NCBI RefSeq assembly: GCF_002234675.1
Contig: NC_019859.2
Coordinates: 13,159,483 to 13,223,482 of the forward strand
Reading direction: 5' to 3'
DNA: 64,000 nucleotides
Source of the DNA: Oryzias latipes
Lineage: Eukaryota; Chordata; Actinopteri; Beloniformes; Adrianichthyidae
Under the pieces are notes generated by a model that was given only the letters and a program-made list of their open reading frames with translations, had not been told where the DNA came from and did no database searches. Positions 25,745-40,700 of the stretch are shown here, in pieces (the stretch's first letter is position 1; each line of letters opens with the position of its first letter). Position numbers and translations under genes: made by a program.

Positions 25745-28700
25745 CTGGGATATGCAAAAGAATTGAAACAGTCAGAAGTCTACAATATAAAATGAGAGCA
25801 ATATATTCAAATATACATGATGATATAAAATCTTCTGATGATGGAGGACAAATAGAAAGAATATTCTTGATCAAAATCATTGTGAATCAGGAGCAGATGA
25901 AAAAATGCTGCTGGAAAAGGCTTGCAGATGTGGCATAGGTGCTACAATCGGCAGGCCGAAAGCTCCCTGCTTCGCTCCATTCTGATCATGCTGACAAATA
26001 GTCCCGTGTACGTCTAAGTTAGCTTGGGGTTGTGAAGGGCTGTAAGCTCGTGAGAGAGTGTGCAAACAGACAGATGATGGGAAATGAGAAATTTCGAAAG
26101 AACCACTGCCACTCTGTAGAAACTATGTACTAGAAAATGACACAGGATATTTGATTTTGGCAAAAAATGGCTTTAAAAATAGATCAAAAGATGAAAGGAG
26201 TGGGTCTTTAAACAAACAAGCTGCATCTGACCAGCAGCAGCAGTTTTTTTGGCTTCTGTTAAACACATTTTTTGTGAATAAAGTTAAAGAGGTATCAGTG
26301 AACATCTTACATTGTTTTTATCCAACCAATCAATGTAAGGAAAAGTTCAAGAAGATCCTAATAGAAACTTTATATTACAAAAACCATTTGAAGAAATACT
26401 AATACATGTATTTCGGACCTGTAATTTTGTTTACAATGAGGACAAGGACTGAGGATGTTGTTCTTGGTTTTCTCATATTTTTTGGGGGGTGAAAGTGCCG
26501 GAGCACTTTCCTGCTATGGAAGATTTATATTTTTTTTATACCAAAATCTCTGATTGTACAATACTGAAATCTAATTATTCTGCTGATCAATATTGATGGG
26601 CAACAGGAATTCACCTACATCTTTAGGGTTATAGCAAAGGTTTTAATAGCCTGTGGCATTCGGCAAAATGGCAAAACCTCTTGTACAGAGCACATTTGTT
26701 ACTACTTTCAGATTTTATATTAAAAAAAGCCAAGGAGAGGAAATATTTAGTTTGTTTCTTGTTTGGTAATAAAGTAATGAAAATGCAATCAAATGTATAA
26801 ATTTACAGGATGACATTCTTAATTTTGTATGGACAAACTTATTAAGTACAAATTGTCATCCTTCCCCTTTAATAAATAGAATATGTATATATACTTAAAA
26901 CACAACATTTAACAAATAAACAAAAAATAATAAAAAAAACAAAAAAAAGAAAACAGAAAGGGGTTCATACAAATTTACACCCTGGTTATCCAAAGATTCA
27001 TGACCCCTTTTTGTAGTAGTAAAACCTGTCCAACACAAAACGTCTTCAGCGCTCATCTGTTTGCTCTGTTGTTGGACAGAACAAGTTAGAAAAAAAAAGT
27101 CCTGGTGTGTAAACCTTGTAAGAAAAACCAAAAACATTAAAAAAAAACTACAAATGTGAAGTATTTTTTAAACATTTGTGCCACAGACAAAAAAAACAGG
27201 CTTTTACTTGTTTTTTTATTAAAAAAATAAATAAAAATTTAGAATTAGAGACACAAAAGAATTAAATAAAAAAAACAGAACAAAAAAATAAAATAAAAAA
27301 AAAGATTTAAAAATATTAACCTATTCATGGGAAATTAATACTTAATTTTGTAAAATACATTGGAGATCATTTTGATATCAGAAATACTGCTTTATAGTTG
27401 AGTCAAAATAAATAAAAAGGTACTAATGTCCAATTATTGTCTATTTTAATCAAGACATGCAATTTTCCTAAACATGTATGTATAATCTTTAGAAATGCCC
27501 ATTTTAGCTTTTTAGTTGAGAAAGACAGAAAGCATCAAACCATCTTATCTACATTATATGTAGTGAAAAGGAAGTAAAAAAGGGTTAGTGTGTTGAGGTC
27601 TAGTTTTCATGAGTGAAAAAAAATCCTTAAAAGAAGAAAGAAAAATGGATGAGGATTACATGCAATTAAGTAGTCTCACCTGAGTAGCTCCCCGCATGGG
27701 ATTAAGAGGAAGTTCGGGAGAAGCTGAGTTGCAAAAGTGATGTTTTGAAGCATTAGTGCAGAGACATTGAAACAATGTTAGCAGCGCTCATTGCAGAGAA
27801 CGGCATTCACAAACAACAGAGAAGGAAACAAGGGCTTTCATCAAAACAGAAAAGTGGGGGGAAAGAATTGATACGAATGGATTCTCCCCAAAAGATCTGC
27901 TAAACACAAATATTTATTAGTGATTCCTAACCTCTGTCGCAGGCTTCTCCTGTATAACCACTGTTGCACTCGCAGTATGCTTTGCCCAGGCCTGACACTC
28001 TACATTTGCCATGTTTGCAGTGAGACAGGCTGCAGGAGTTGACTGTGTCATGATCCCTCTCATCACAGAGGACACCAGTAAAACCAGGCTGGCAGCGGCA
28101 GGAGTAGGAGTAGGAGTTGATTGGGACACAAGTACCATAAATACACCTGTGGTTGGATGACAACAGTCAGAACACAGATAAATATGGACCTACTTATTTA
28201 GATTGATTAAAAAAAGTCACAGAAATGGCGTAACGTTCAAATCCAACTTACTTGTTCCCGTCACAAGGGTTGCTAACTTGCTGGTCACACAGAGTCCCTG
28301 TCCACCCTGGGTGGCAGGTACAGGTGAACCCACGCTGTCCTGTTGGGTGGCAGTCACCACTAACACAGGTGTCTCTCTGGCAGGGCTGGCAGCCTGGCTC
28401 CACACCATTTCCCAGCCAGTGTTGGGGACCCTGTGGACTTCCAGAACTTAGAGCCCCGAGGTCCAAACCAGCTCCTAAGTCCTGGAGCTTCCCGTTGATG
28501 TAAAGGTTACGCAGGCAGCCATGAAAACTGGTGCCATTGTGGCCTCCAGGGCTGTGCTGCAAGGCTGAGAAACCCCCAGAGGCAAAGGCTCGCTCCGGCA
28601 TTCCTGCATGAGCAAAAGAGGGATTGTTGAGCCATATTCTACTGGCAAACAACAACAGATTAGAAAAATAGTTATCAGAAGAAATAGTGATGATGACTTT

Positions 28701-31700
28701 ATCAATACTGTGGTTGGTCTCAGACTGACCTTTGTGGCAAATACAGATAGATTGTAAAAAAACAAAAGAGACAACTGTATACTGAAGTACATATATTTTT
28801 ATCATTAAACCCAAAAAAGTTTACTTAGTTTCTGTTTTTTTCATGAAACCAGCAAGCTAGCTAGTAACTAGTAACCAATATGACCAAAAATGATACTTTA
28901 AAAACTGATCCTGATCTTTTTTTGATCTATTGTAAAAACGTTCCCAGTGGTCTTTTAATTGTAATTATGCTGTTTTTAGCCAAAATCAAAAAACCTGTGT
29001 TGTTTTCTAGGACATAGTTTCTGCAGAGCAGCAGTAGTTTATTAGAAATTTGCCTCTGAGTTGTGGGCGGGACTGTTCCCGACATCCATTAGTTTACACG
29101 CTCTCCCGCTAGCTTACAGCCCCTCACACCCCCAACCTGATATTAGCAGTGCAAAAAAAAGGCGAGTAATATTAGAGCAATCCAGTGGTTAAGTTTTGAG
29201 TCAGATGCCAGCTCATTCGAGGAAAACGAAGATGTAGAATGTAGAATGGAGCGAAGCAGGGAGCTTGTGACCCATACAGCGTATCCTCTACATCACAAAC
29301 ACAATCATTTTAAAAGGCACTGTTTTGTCTGCTCCTGATTCACAATGTTTTTAATAAAGAAATACTCAGAAATGCAATTTTCTTTCAATAAGTCCTCCAT
29401 CTTCAGGAAAATACCACTAGAAAAATGGTAGTTTGACCCACCTTCTCACTTGATTAAAGTAACATTAACATTTTTTTTAACCTCAAATCTCATGAGATCC
29501 TATGGGGGAGACTACAATCTATCTGTTCAGTTTTAGACTGTATAGGATTCACAATTTCAAGAAGCTCTTTTAAGTGGAAAACAAAGGCTTTGTCTTGTTT
29601 CCCTCAATTCAAGCTACATTTTAACTTTTTTTGTAGTTTTATTCATTTTGCATCTTAAATTTTGTCAATTTAGCTCTCTTATACATATACAAGCCTGATC
29701 TTTTTACTTACAAGCTTTGGAGTATAAAACTCTTAATTTTTTGGTCAAATTTAGGCAGATATGTCTAGAAGCTTTGTAAATATGGATAAAAGAGAGATGT
29801 AAAGACATTTTTCCGGTCTTAATAATTCTGATTTCATAAATCACTTATAGTCACCACCCACTGTGAGTGGCGAAGGGGTTAATCAATGCACTGATTTGTC
29901 AAGAAATTCTAAAATAACGGTGTTCTACAAGAAAATCAAAGCCTCACCGCCCAGATAAAGGGGAGAATCTATGTTGAGAGTGGACTGCTTGTTGATAGAG
30001 CCGATGGACTTCGGGGGTCCGCCATCGATGGACAGAGACAGAGTCTGCTCTGCGGCGACCAACTCAACCGCATGAAAGCTTCCATCATTCACTGTCTCCA
30101 CACTGATGGAAGGAAAATGAAACGGCTTAAGCAACACGTTCTAATCATCCATCGTGTCGGCGTTCCTCAGTGTGTGCATGCACCTGTAAATCGCAGAGGG
30201 TGGATAAGAGCCTGTGTCATAGCTAACTCTGAGGCGTCCCCTGTACAGCTCCATGGCAATGTGGTCGTTGTCTCCTTTGTACAGTAACACACCACTGTCC
30301 TCATCTGTTGCAATCTAAAAATAAAGAGGTATATGTTTAAAAAGGGTGTTAATTGGTTCCCAGAGATGGAACCAGACACCTTTAAAAGATAGTTTCCTTT
30401 AAAAATAGTAAATAAAATGTTATATATTTGAGAAATCAGCCAGGTGAGAGTCTACCTGTAGGCTTATGTTGGTCTGTGGTGAGAGCAGGTTGGATGGAAG
30501 CTGCAGGTAGGACTCTCGGTTGACAAAGTTGACACTAACGAGTGTTTCACAACGTTCACCCTCGTAGCCATGGAGACACTGACAGCGTGGGTCCGTTCCC
30601 ACCACAACACACTGAGCCCCGTTGAGGCATTCGTGGTTGTCACATGGGCTGGTGCGGGGGAGGACCATTGGGGGAGCAAACTCACAGAATAACCCACTTA
30701 AAAAAAACAAAGAAACATTACCCAATCAAAGTGCTTTCAAGTACTAATCAATATGTGATGTTATTTCTGTATCAAATGTAGGTTAAATATTGTTTTCCCG
30801 TTTTTAAATGTTCTCACCTGTACCCCTCTGAACAGACGCAGGTGTACCCGTTCACAGCATCAATGCACTGCGCTCCATTCTGACACTTATTGTCTTTACA
30901 GTCATCGTAGTCCAGCTCACAATGCTCACCCACAAAGCCTGGAGTGCACTCACACCTGACATATTTGAACAAAACAGAACAAAATGCATGTTGATACAGG
31001 ACCAAAACGAGCAACAAACAGTATTTAAAGACCCAGCCGCTCACCTTTATGTCTAAATTTACTTGAAGGCGCTTTAAAGTGAGGTAGAAAAGCGCTATAC
31101 AGGTATACACTATTTGCCATTGAAATGGTTAAACAAATTGCATTCAATTTTGAGTCAAACTGTATAGGTGAATGTCTCTGTGCGCAATCAAGTTTAAACA
31201 TGTAAGGAAAACATTTAAAAAGTTCATAGAAGCCCACTATTCTGTGGGGGTAACCCATCAACTCATTCATTCTATCATGTAATCAAATCTTTAAAGCCTG
31301 TAGGAGGGAACACAAAGTGTGTGTGAGTGTGTCGGTGTGTGTCAAATGCACTCACTTGTATCCCTGAGGAGTCAAAATGCACTTTGAGTCATGCTGACAT
31401 GGGTTCAGCTCTGGGGCACAGAAGTCAAGCTTCTCCTCACAGAGCTCTCCTACATCCACAGACATAGAAATCACATCAGCAGCTTTTCAACACTTGCCTG
31501 ATGCATAAACTGAATGTTAACGTTGAGCGAATCAATATTGTCCAACACCCTCACACAGGATTTGTTCTTGGTGTTTGTTACTGTGGCTGTGAAATGCAGG
31601 GCACAGCATGTGTACGTGTGGTTCTACGCTCGATGATGGATGTCTCTCTCATGGCTAAGACCGACGCAGTAGTCTGATAAATGATCCCACTGCTTAAAGT

Positions 31701-34700
31701 GCCACATTCTTGATGATATTCAAGAGAGTATCCTGATCCTCTGAACTCCAAATTAATCACTGATGAGGCATCAGGGATCCTCCTGACACCAGTGAGTCAA
31801 CTTCTGGAGTTATTACACAAGCTTGTGATGTTCAGTCACGATTTGGGCATCTATGAAATTAAAAGGTTTCTGCTTATTAAGGTTTTCGAAGACATCCTTG
31901 CTCACAATCTAATTAAAAACTGGTTGCGTTCTGCTAAAAATCTGTTGGAGGAAAAAGTGCCACCAGTTTGTGCAAATGGGAAATGATGAGCTACAACAAA
32001 CACCAGATCTGACCCACTGGAGGGAGGTTTGGAGGTTACTGAATGTTGCTTTGGTGGATCAGGCCAGGCCTTTTGATGCTTTATTGAACTACAGTTTCAG
32101 TCTGGAAACACATAAAGGATGGTTTAAAGTGGTTGAAACAAAGACATGTGTCTAAAAGTGGATGCATCAGAATGGAACGAAGCAAGGGGGTTGTGACATG
32201 TCCAGCGTATTTTTTTTACACTGTACCAACAACCTTTTTCCAACACAATTTTTACATCTGATCCTGATTCATAATGACTTGAATAAAGAAATACTCAGAT
32301 TCGCAATTTTAAGCTTATTTCTTTTAATATATTTATGAGAAAAATGCTACAAGAACATGTTAAATACCTTAAAATTACAATGTTCATCAGAGTGGGTTTT
32401 TACTTTTTAAACCCCTAAAGAGGACAAAATGAAACTGAGATCCAAATGATCAATAAATTCATCGCCTTTTATTTCAAATAAAGTAACTTTCCTGATCTGA
32501 TGTTTCCTGATGTTGAAACATTGCTCAAACTGAGTCTTAACAACTTTTTTTTTAACAAGCGGAAACGCCATGAACGCCTCCATCCTGATATCTGACCCAT
32601 GAATGTCTGGTTTGAAATGAAGCTTAAAGGTGTGGTTAACAATCATGTGACTTTGAGGTGTTTCTACCAAAGAAACAGGCACTGCAGACATGAAGCACAA
32701 CTGCATTCAGCAGGCTCACTCAGTGGCTTGGGATCTCACAGTTTTACAAGGTGCATGGAAAGAGCACAGGGAAATGACGTAGATTGGAAAACAAAAGGGA
32801 AAAAGGACAGACAGGGCAGAGAGTAGAACAGACTAACCTCTCTCCACCTCATTGGTAGCAGCTGTCATCCCCCAAAAAAACCCACCACAGCAGAAAATAC
32901 GAACAAACAATGACAGATGAAAGACAGAAAGCAGAGCAAGATGGAAAAGAATACAACAAAACACCCAAAGACAGAGAGAAAACACGACCACAAAGGTTAG
33001 CAGAGCTGATTAGCACAGTGAAAAGCAGATTCACAAATAGCAAGAGACCAGTGTTTGTTTGATGCAATGTTTACACCAGGCATGTGACGCATCTTCAAGA
33101 ACGCGGTGTTCACACTGGGCAAGCAGGGAGGGGCTTCTTCTTTTACTCTTTTTCTGCTGTTCAATAGCGCATGTCTGTCTCATAAAGTTGGAAGAGGCTT
33201 AGTGTGAAATGTTAAAGCGGTGCAAGCCTCCCAAATTTTGCTCCAGGCTTTTTCTTTCTCAGCTCTATTCTGATTCTACAAACTGTAGAGCTCGAGAACA
33301 GTTGTAGAAACTTCTGTAGTTCCGCAGGAATACAAGAGTTTCAAACGTAGAAGCCCGAAACCTGCATGTGTGTGTTGTCATCGACTTCTCATTGGAAGTG
33401 GTTGCTTGAAAGTACGTTGCCGAGGGCGATGCGAACGCAGCTTGAGAGAATTTTTTTCTATAAATCAGTTTTTATCCATGCATGCATTTTTAGCTTTAAG
33501 TAAATGAAATGGGATTACAAAATGAAGCAAAGCACATGAGAATTCAGTGGTCCCTCTCAGGTTTGGGTTACCTGTGTATTCTGGAGAACACATGCAGGTG
33601 TAGTTGTTGATTCCATCCACACAGGTGGAGTTGTTCTCGCAATCGTTGTCCTCGCAGTCGTCAATGTTGATCTCACACGAATCTCCTTCAAAGCCCTCCG
33701 GACACACACACCTGAAGTCACGCACACACATTCTTATGGGTAAAAAGGATAGTCACACACTGAAGAAATGCAATGTTCGCCAGACTTTTTTTAAAGTTAA
33801 CTCTGCTGTTTTTGTCGCCCTGCAGAAGAAATGGGCAAGTTGACTATAAACCAAAAGGTAATAATAACCAATTAATAACTTTACCAGAATTCTAAAGCGA
33901 AATAGATCAATAATTTGCTAGTTGAGAAGCAAAACTCAAAAGTACGCAACGGAAAAAACAAATACAGTTTCCCTGAAAGGCTTTAAAATAGTAAATGATT
34001 TTGAAAAGACAAAAGCCAATTATGATCTGATAAAGTACAATACTATCCTATATCAGTGACACATACAGATTATCAGTGCATGCAAAACATAAATCCAGTG
34101 TCAGCCACATCTACATTTTCCCCTTAGGAGAAAATAGTCTGAGGTACACACAGGCACAACTACTGCACAGCCATGGAGCTGCAGTGTTACACATACTCCT
34201 GTGGATTAATAGCTCATTACATAGCCATTGGCAGCAATTCTCAATAAATATTTTATTTGACAATGGAAAGAAGAAATAGTGCAAAAATGGAATGTGACAA
34301 AAAGAGCTTTGCAGAGGCTGAAATTAGCAACCGAGGATTAATGATTGCAGGGTGGGAGTCAGAATTGGTTCTACAAAGAAAAAAGATTCTGCAAATGGGG
34401 GCTTTCCACCAATGAGGCAATTCAAAAAGTAGAAACGGTCTTGTAAGATGTTTACTTACTTCAAAGTTGTCTCTATTTTACATCAATAAAAGTCCCATTT
34501 TGATCATCTTTTGGTCTATAGTAAAAATGTTCCCAGTGGCTTTTTAATTATGATTATGCAGTTTTTGGCCAACATAAAAAAATGTCCGTTTTTAGGACAA
34601 ATTTCACAATACCATTGGCTAGGTTTGCCGGCAGTAAACTCTGCTTTTTTTGTCACCCTGCACAGTAAAATGGTCAAGTTGAAACATAAATAAAAATGTA

Positions 34701-37700
34701 ATTATAATCAATTCATAACTTTACCAGAATTTTAATGCAAAATAATAAAACAATAATTTGCTAATCGAGAAGCAAAACTTTGCTGCTTTATTTCCAACTT
34801 CCCTGGTCGTCAGATTTCTTTGTCAAGGGCGTCCTGGCCAAGAGGCAGATTACAACACATCCCATCAAGTTTTATATAATAATAAAAAAAAAGCAATGAC
34901 AACAACACAATCTTAAAGATTTCATCTCCAGATCTTTCAGAAAAGCATGAAACTGATGCAAAGCTGTGAGAATTCGGATGGAGGTTTCAGTGTATTCTAT
35001 AGAAATTGTGTCAATTGTAATTTTATTATTTTGGAAAGGGGTAATTAAAGCAGTTTTTGTTTGTTTGTTTGTTTGTTCTTTTACTAAGATCTTAGAATGT
35101 CACATTTACAAGGACAATCTGGCCTTTAATATAAATAAAAATGTGAACTGTATTAACCCAGTAAATGATTTCAAGATTAGAAGCATGTTTTAAAGGCTTT
35201 AATTTTTTTCTGATCTTGCTCTGTGTTGATGAATATTACCTAACTAGTTTTGGGTGGTACATATAAATAGGTGTTTATTTGCAAAATAAATACAATTCTT
35301 TTCAGAAACAAAATATATAATTTCAAGCATTTTAATTAAAAAACTGTTTAATAAACTTTTATTTTTTAATTCAAGACTTTTCCTCTTCTTTGTACTTTTC
35401 CTTTCAAATATCTGCTCCATGCGTTTTGAGTCAGAGCAGACCAGAACTTATTAAGACAAGTCAACTATATTTTAAGAAACACTCAAAGATTTCTCACCAA
35501 AAGTTGCTTCCGTCCCCTTCTTTCAGATGACAAGTTCCTCCATTCTGGCACGGGTTACTGATGCAGGCATGAATGGGATCTTCACAGTTTTGGCCCTTCA
35601 TGACACAAAAGCTAAATGGGTATTTTCGATTTCTCTAATCTTATAATAATTATCTCTAAAAAAAAGGCCTGTATGTTGTTTACTAGTTGAAAATGACATG
35701 GTTGTGGTACCTTAAATCCATAAGGACAGGTGCAGCGATAGTAGTGCACGGGGTCATTGGTGCATGTGCCGTCATTCTTGCAGGGGTTGGACAGGCAGGG
35801 TTCACACTTTGCCTGGATACTCAGATCAACAGGGCCTGTGTGACGCACCAACCAACACAAACAACAACAACAAAAAATACATTAAATGCTTTATATTCAG
35901 GAGAGAAAATCGAGTTAGAACCCAACATTTAAACACATTTAGGGACACTCTGGATGGATCTTATGCATAAATAAAAATAGTAGGATATTTTTGCAGGTTA
36001 AAAATGAATGCAAAATCTTTTCAAATATTGATGGTAATGGTGAAAAACCCCAGAATTTATGATTTTTTTTGAATATGTTAAAATCTAAATTTAAACTTTA
36101 AAGTTAGATTTTCCCACTGAATAAAAAATAACATTTTGCAGCAGCTGCAAAATACATCCAGCAGTCAGTATCCCCAAAAAAGACAAAGACAGTACATCAA
36201 CATTTAACATTCAGAAGACAAGATGCTGGTGAGAACATGGGGGCTCAAAGGGAAAGGGAAGGCAGGCTCAGTCTTCTCAGGTTTCTAAGGGTGGGGTAAA
36301 CTGGGCCGGGACTGTCTCAAACGGGGCAATTAAAGAAGACAAAAAAAAACAATAAGTGGGATATCAGTGGCTACTTTACCTGGTACCAGAAAGCCACAAG
36401 GCCCGAGGACTTCTACAGTGCGTCAGTCAAATTAGGTCAGAGATAAGTTTCAGTCATGTAGTGGAAGGTAATGTGATATCATGAGGTGTAAACATAAGGT
36501 CAACAGTCAGAAGAACAGTTTCAGTGGGAGGAGGTGCAGCTGCAGTCATTTTGGATTTAAAAGCCCCAATTTTTGACTTACATTTTCGTGGGGACAATTT
36601 TTCAAAAGTGTCTTATGGGGGACCTATATTTCATAATAGTCCAATGAATGATTGTGGAGAGTTAAAACGTAACTTGGTATTGGGTAATCGCTTAAAAAGC
36701 AGGACAGAGCTCTTTCTGAACATGCAACTGTCTAAATGTAATGAAAAACGCATAAAGCTTGTTTTAAATGACACTGTTTGGAAACAAAAAAACAAATTCT
36801 GACATGTTTCTCTGGATTAATTATCTCCCAATGACAATTACCAAGGGTGAATTAATGAGCGATTTGCTAAAATAATGTAAAAATGTGTCATAACAAAGGC
36901 TTATAGATAAATAGTTTGCTTTTCCAATAATGCCCCTCTACAGACAGCTAAAATTTAGATTTGGTCATATGCGGTCCCCTCTGGTAGCTTTTGTTAAATG
37001 GTTATAAAGATCGCACATTAAGAAAAGTGCATGTTTGTTTTGTGCTATTTTTGGGACCGTGGATATTTACTAAAGAAGTCACCTGAAGGATGGTAGAGTT
37101 GTGTTTACCTGTGCAGGTGAATTTCTTGGAAGGCGTGGTGAGGAGCAGCTTGTCTGTCATGTCACCAGGCCCAGCACAGCGGGCAATGCCCGGCTCCTTG
37201 TACCCGCTTTTTACCCAGTCGGACAACCACTGCATGTGGCAGTCGCAGTACAGAGGGTTGGCCCCCAGAGCCCTGCAATGTATTAAAAATAGTGCAGCAT
37301 TTATCATTAAGGTTAAAAGCACGAGTTCCCTCTCACATGATTTTATATACATCTTGATAGATGATGCACAAAATTATACTTCAAAGATTCAACTAAAGTT
37401 GTGGTGATACAATATAGTTAATTTTTTTTAATGTAAATGAATACAGTCTATATAATTATTGTTCATTTTGCACTTAAAACAATTTTTTTTAAAATTATGA
37501 ATGAAAATGCCTCTTAACAGATTTAATGTCTTTTTTTACTCACTTTTTATTTTAAGCAAACAAACAAATTGTCTTTGACATAACAGCTTCAAACAAAAAT
37601 TTGGCATTTGCTGTTTTTACAAATGTTTTATTCTTTGTCGTAACAAAAAAAAAGTCATTAATTTACTGATGTATTGCTGTGAAAAAAAGTTTTCACAAGT

Positions 37701-40700
37701 TTAATGCACACAACACACGTCCCTCGGAGTCTCTATATGTTCACCTTCAGCCGATAGTAATTGACCCGACCATAGCAGCAACCTTGTCTTTGGACGTCCG
37801 TTTGCTTGCATCACATGTGCATAAAAAGGTAACAACAGTAGAAAACGCAACAAGAAAATAAAACAAAGTTTGCCAGAAACAGATTCTTTACTTCCTGATC
37901 TATTTTATACATTTTTACCAACATAATCTTGTTTGTATCTATGGTTAACCAAATGTTCTATACCTTTCTGTATCTTTTCATCCTTGGTTAAATGCTGTGC
38001 ATTAATGCCACTTAGTATAACATCCTCAAGGTGTTAAAATATTATTTAAAAAAAAGAAAGAAGTTTCAGAACCATGAAAAGGCACCTTTTTGGATTTAGA
38101 AGGCACAATTAGTTATTAACATTAGCGGAGAGTGTTTCTTCATATTCCGATTTGAAACTGAAATATGAAACTGATTCATATCCCTTAAGTTCCAACCTCA
38201 ACAACACATACACAAAAATGTGTAAAAGCTGCTAAACCTGCATCAGTGACCATCAACGTCAAGCCAGATTTGAAATCAGTCATGCTTTGATTGTGTCACC
38301 GCTTTAATTCAATTCATGAAAAGCTCCCAGAAAGGGGTTGTAACTGCTGTAAGCTTTTTGAGCTTTTAGTTTCTCAGATCTTATCATTGGGACGCTCCGA
38401 GAAATGACAAGTAAACTGGGGTGGAACGTTGAAGTCCATGCTTTTTTCTTCTGGCCAATGGCTGTAAAAGTAATGATCCCCAATGACAAGCTCATTTATG
38501 ACCCCGCGGTCATAAATGAGATACTTGATATCGTGCCACAACCTTTTTCCACCACCGTGACTCCATTACATGACCTACTGCTACAGTTTCATATATATAT
38601 TTGACCTAACTCATGCAGCATAGGATGACTCTGTGGCATTTCTTTCCACTTAACTTTTGCTTTTCTCCTTGTCAGAGCACGGCTTCTCCTGTCAAATCTA
38701 ACCCTGCAACTATTTTGTCTAAAATGTCCAATTTCCCTTCCTTTGAGAGAGCCGTTACACCAGTCTGAGAGAAAGCTACAGCCAGACACTGTTATACAAA
38801 ATGAAGCTCATCTTCTGTCATCATCATTTCAAGTGTTAAAAAAGGCCAGTGTGAGTGTTGTGTGGAGTCCATGTTGTAAGAATGATCTTCTGCTCACTTC
38901 ACTTCTTTTCTTTATGCATCCTATCCCAAGTTACCTCTCACGTTGTTTAAAGAATGCTGGAAAAAAAGGCTAGCTAGAAAATCTAGAGAAATATCTTGGA
39001 AATATACATAGCACTTTTAACACTACAGAGGCTTTTACAGAAAAACAGAGGAACTTTTTATTTGTTTCTACTGATTTTTTTTCTTTTTTGCCACAGCAGG
39101 ACTGATAGTAGTTGGGGAACCATCTACACCTTGGCCCACGACCGTCAGAAGTGGAAAGATTTCGTTGCTGCCCTGAGCATCTCAAGGCGTAAAAGGCAGT
39201 ACGAAGAAGAAGAAGGACTGATAGTTAATGGATGGTTTTAACTATTTTTTTAACATTTCAGTTACGTCCGTGTTTAAAAAAATAAGCACAATGTTTATGG
39301 AAAGTACTTTGTTTTTGTAGATTAATGTCCCATCAGATTTTCATATTTAAAATAAAGGAATTGTCATAAAAACAATGTTTTTACACATACTTTTCATTCC
39401 CCAGTGCTAGAAATAGTTTTCTTCTTAACTCCAGAGTGTAAGGTGTAAAGGTGGATGGCATCAGATTAAAGACGTGCTTTGAAATGACTGTTTCTGTGAA
39501 ACTCACAAGTGAGAAAGCGATGACAGATCCTTGAAGGCTCCTTCAGGTATCAGGGAAATGTCGTTGCCATGGAGAGACCTAGGAAAGTGCCAATGAAATG
39601 AGGTAAAAAAAAAAAGGAAAAGAAAAGAAAAGAGGACTCAGAGATGTGGATGTTTGGATGGTACATTCTGCAACAGTTTGGCTTTTTGGCGCCCTTTCTG
39701 TCTTTGTCAGCACGGCTACTCACAGCAAACGAAGAGACTTGAGTCCATCAAACGCCCTCACTGGTATGCAGCGCAGACGGTTGTAGCTCAGGATTCTTTG
39801 CACACGGAACAAACAGGTTGGCATGGAAACTTTCAGGAATTTTTGTGGCAGCATATTTTTAAATGTCCTGCTTAAATTCTAATAAAGTTGCACACAAAGA
39901 ACCTGTCAAATTCAATGCATTGGACTGGAAATAAACACGTGTTTCATTCCAAATCAAACAAAAATTTGGAATTTTTCCCTCAAGCTTCAGAAGAAAACGC
40001 TGAAAAAATCCAGCTGCATCAAAAACAAAATCTGACAGCATAATATAATATCCCCTTTTGAGCTCATTTTGTTGCTGAAATGTCTCTGAACTTTATGGAG
40101 TTCTCACACACACACAAAAAAGAAATCAGCACAAACATTGCAAAGGGGTGGATGAAAAGCCAGACTCACAGGGTAAGCAGCTCGGACATGTTACTGAGGC
40201 TGTGGTTGGACAACGTGCTGATCTGGTTGTTACTCAAATCACTGAAAAGTAAACAGTACATGCATGAACATAATGCATTATGACTTTTCCAATCTTAGCT
40301 TGTTGGCTAAATCAATTGATAGTCACACACAATAAATATCCAGCATCAAAACTGTTAGTTGCTCTTTTAAGCAGAATGCAAGAAACAAAAGCTGAGACAC
40401 ACTCTCCTGTATGTTTGAGAAACCCTTAAGGATCATGTGGGTGATACTTACATGAGAGTTAAGTGTTTGTAATTGGAGAGCTCCACAGGAACTTGGGTGA
40501 AGTGGTTCCCATCCAAATACCTGTGACGGACACATGGAACGAGAACAGACCACACACATAAAAACACACAGGTGTTTAGAGTTAAAAGATCAAAGATGAA
40601 ACGAAAGTTTGGATTCAGAAATCCCCGTTGAGAACATGCGCCGGAGAGTCTGTTTGGATTTTATACTGTTTAGTTGCATAGGGCGTGTTTTTACTCATCC

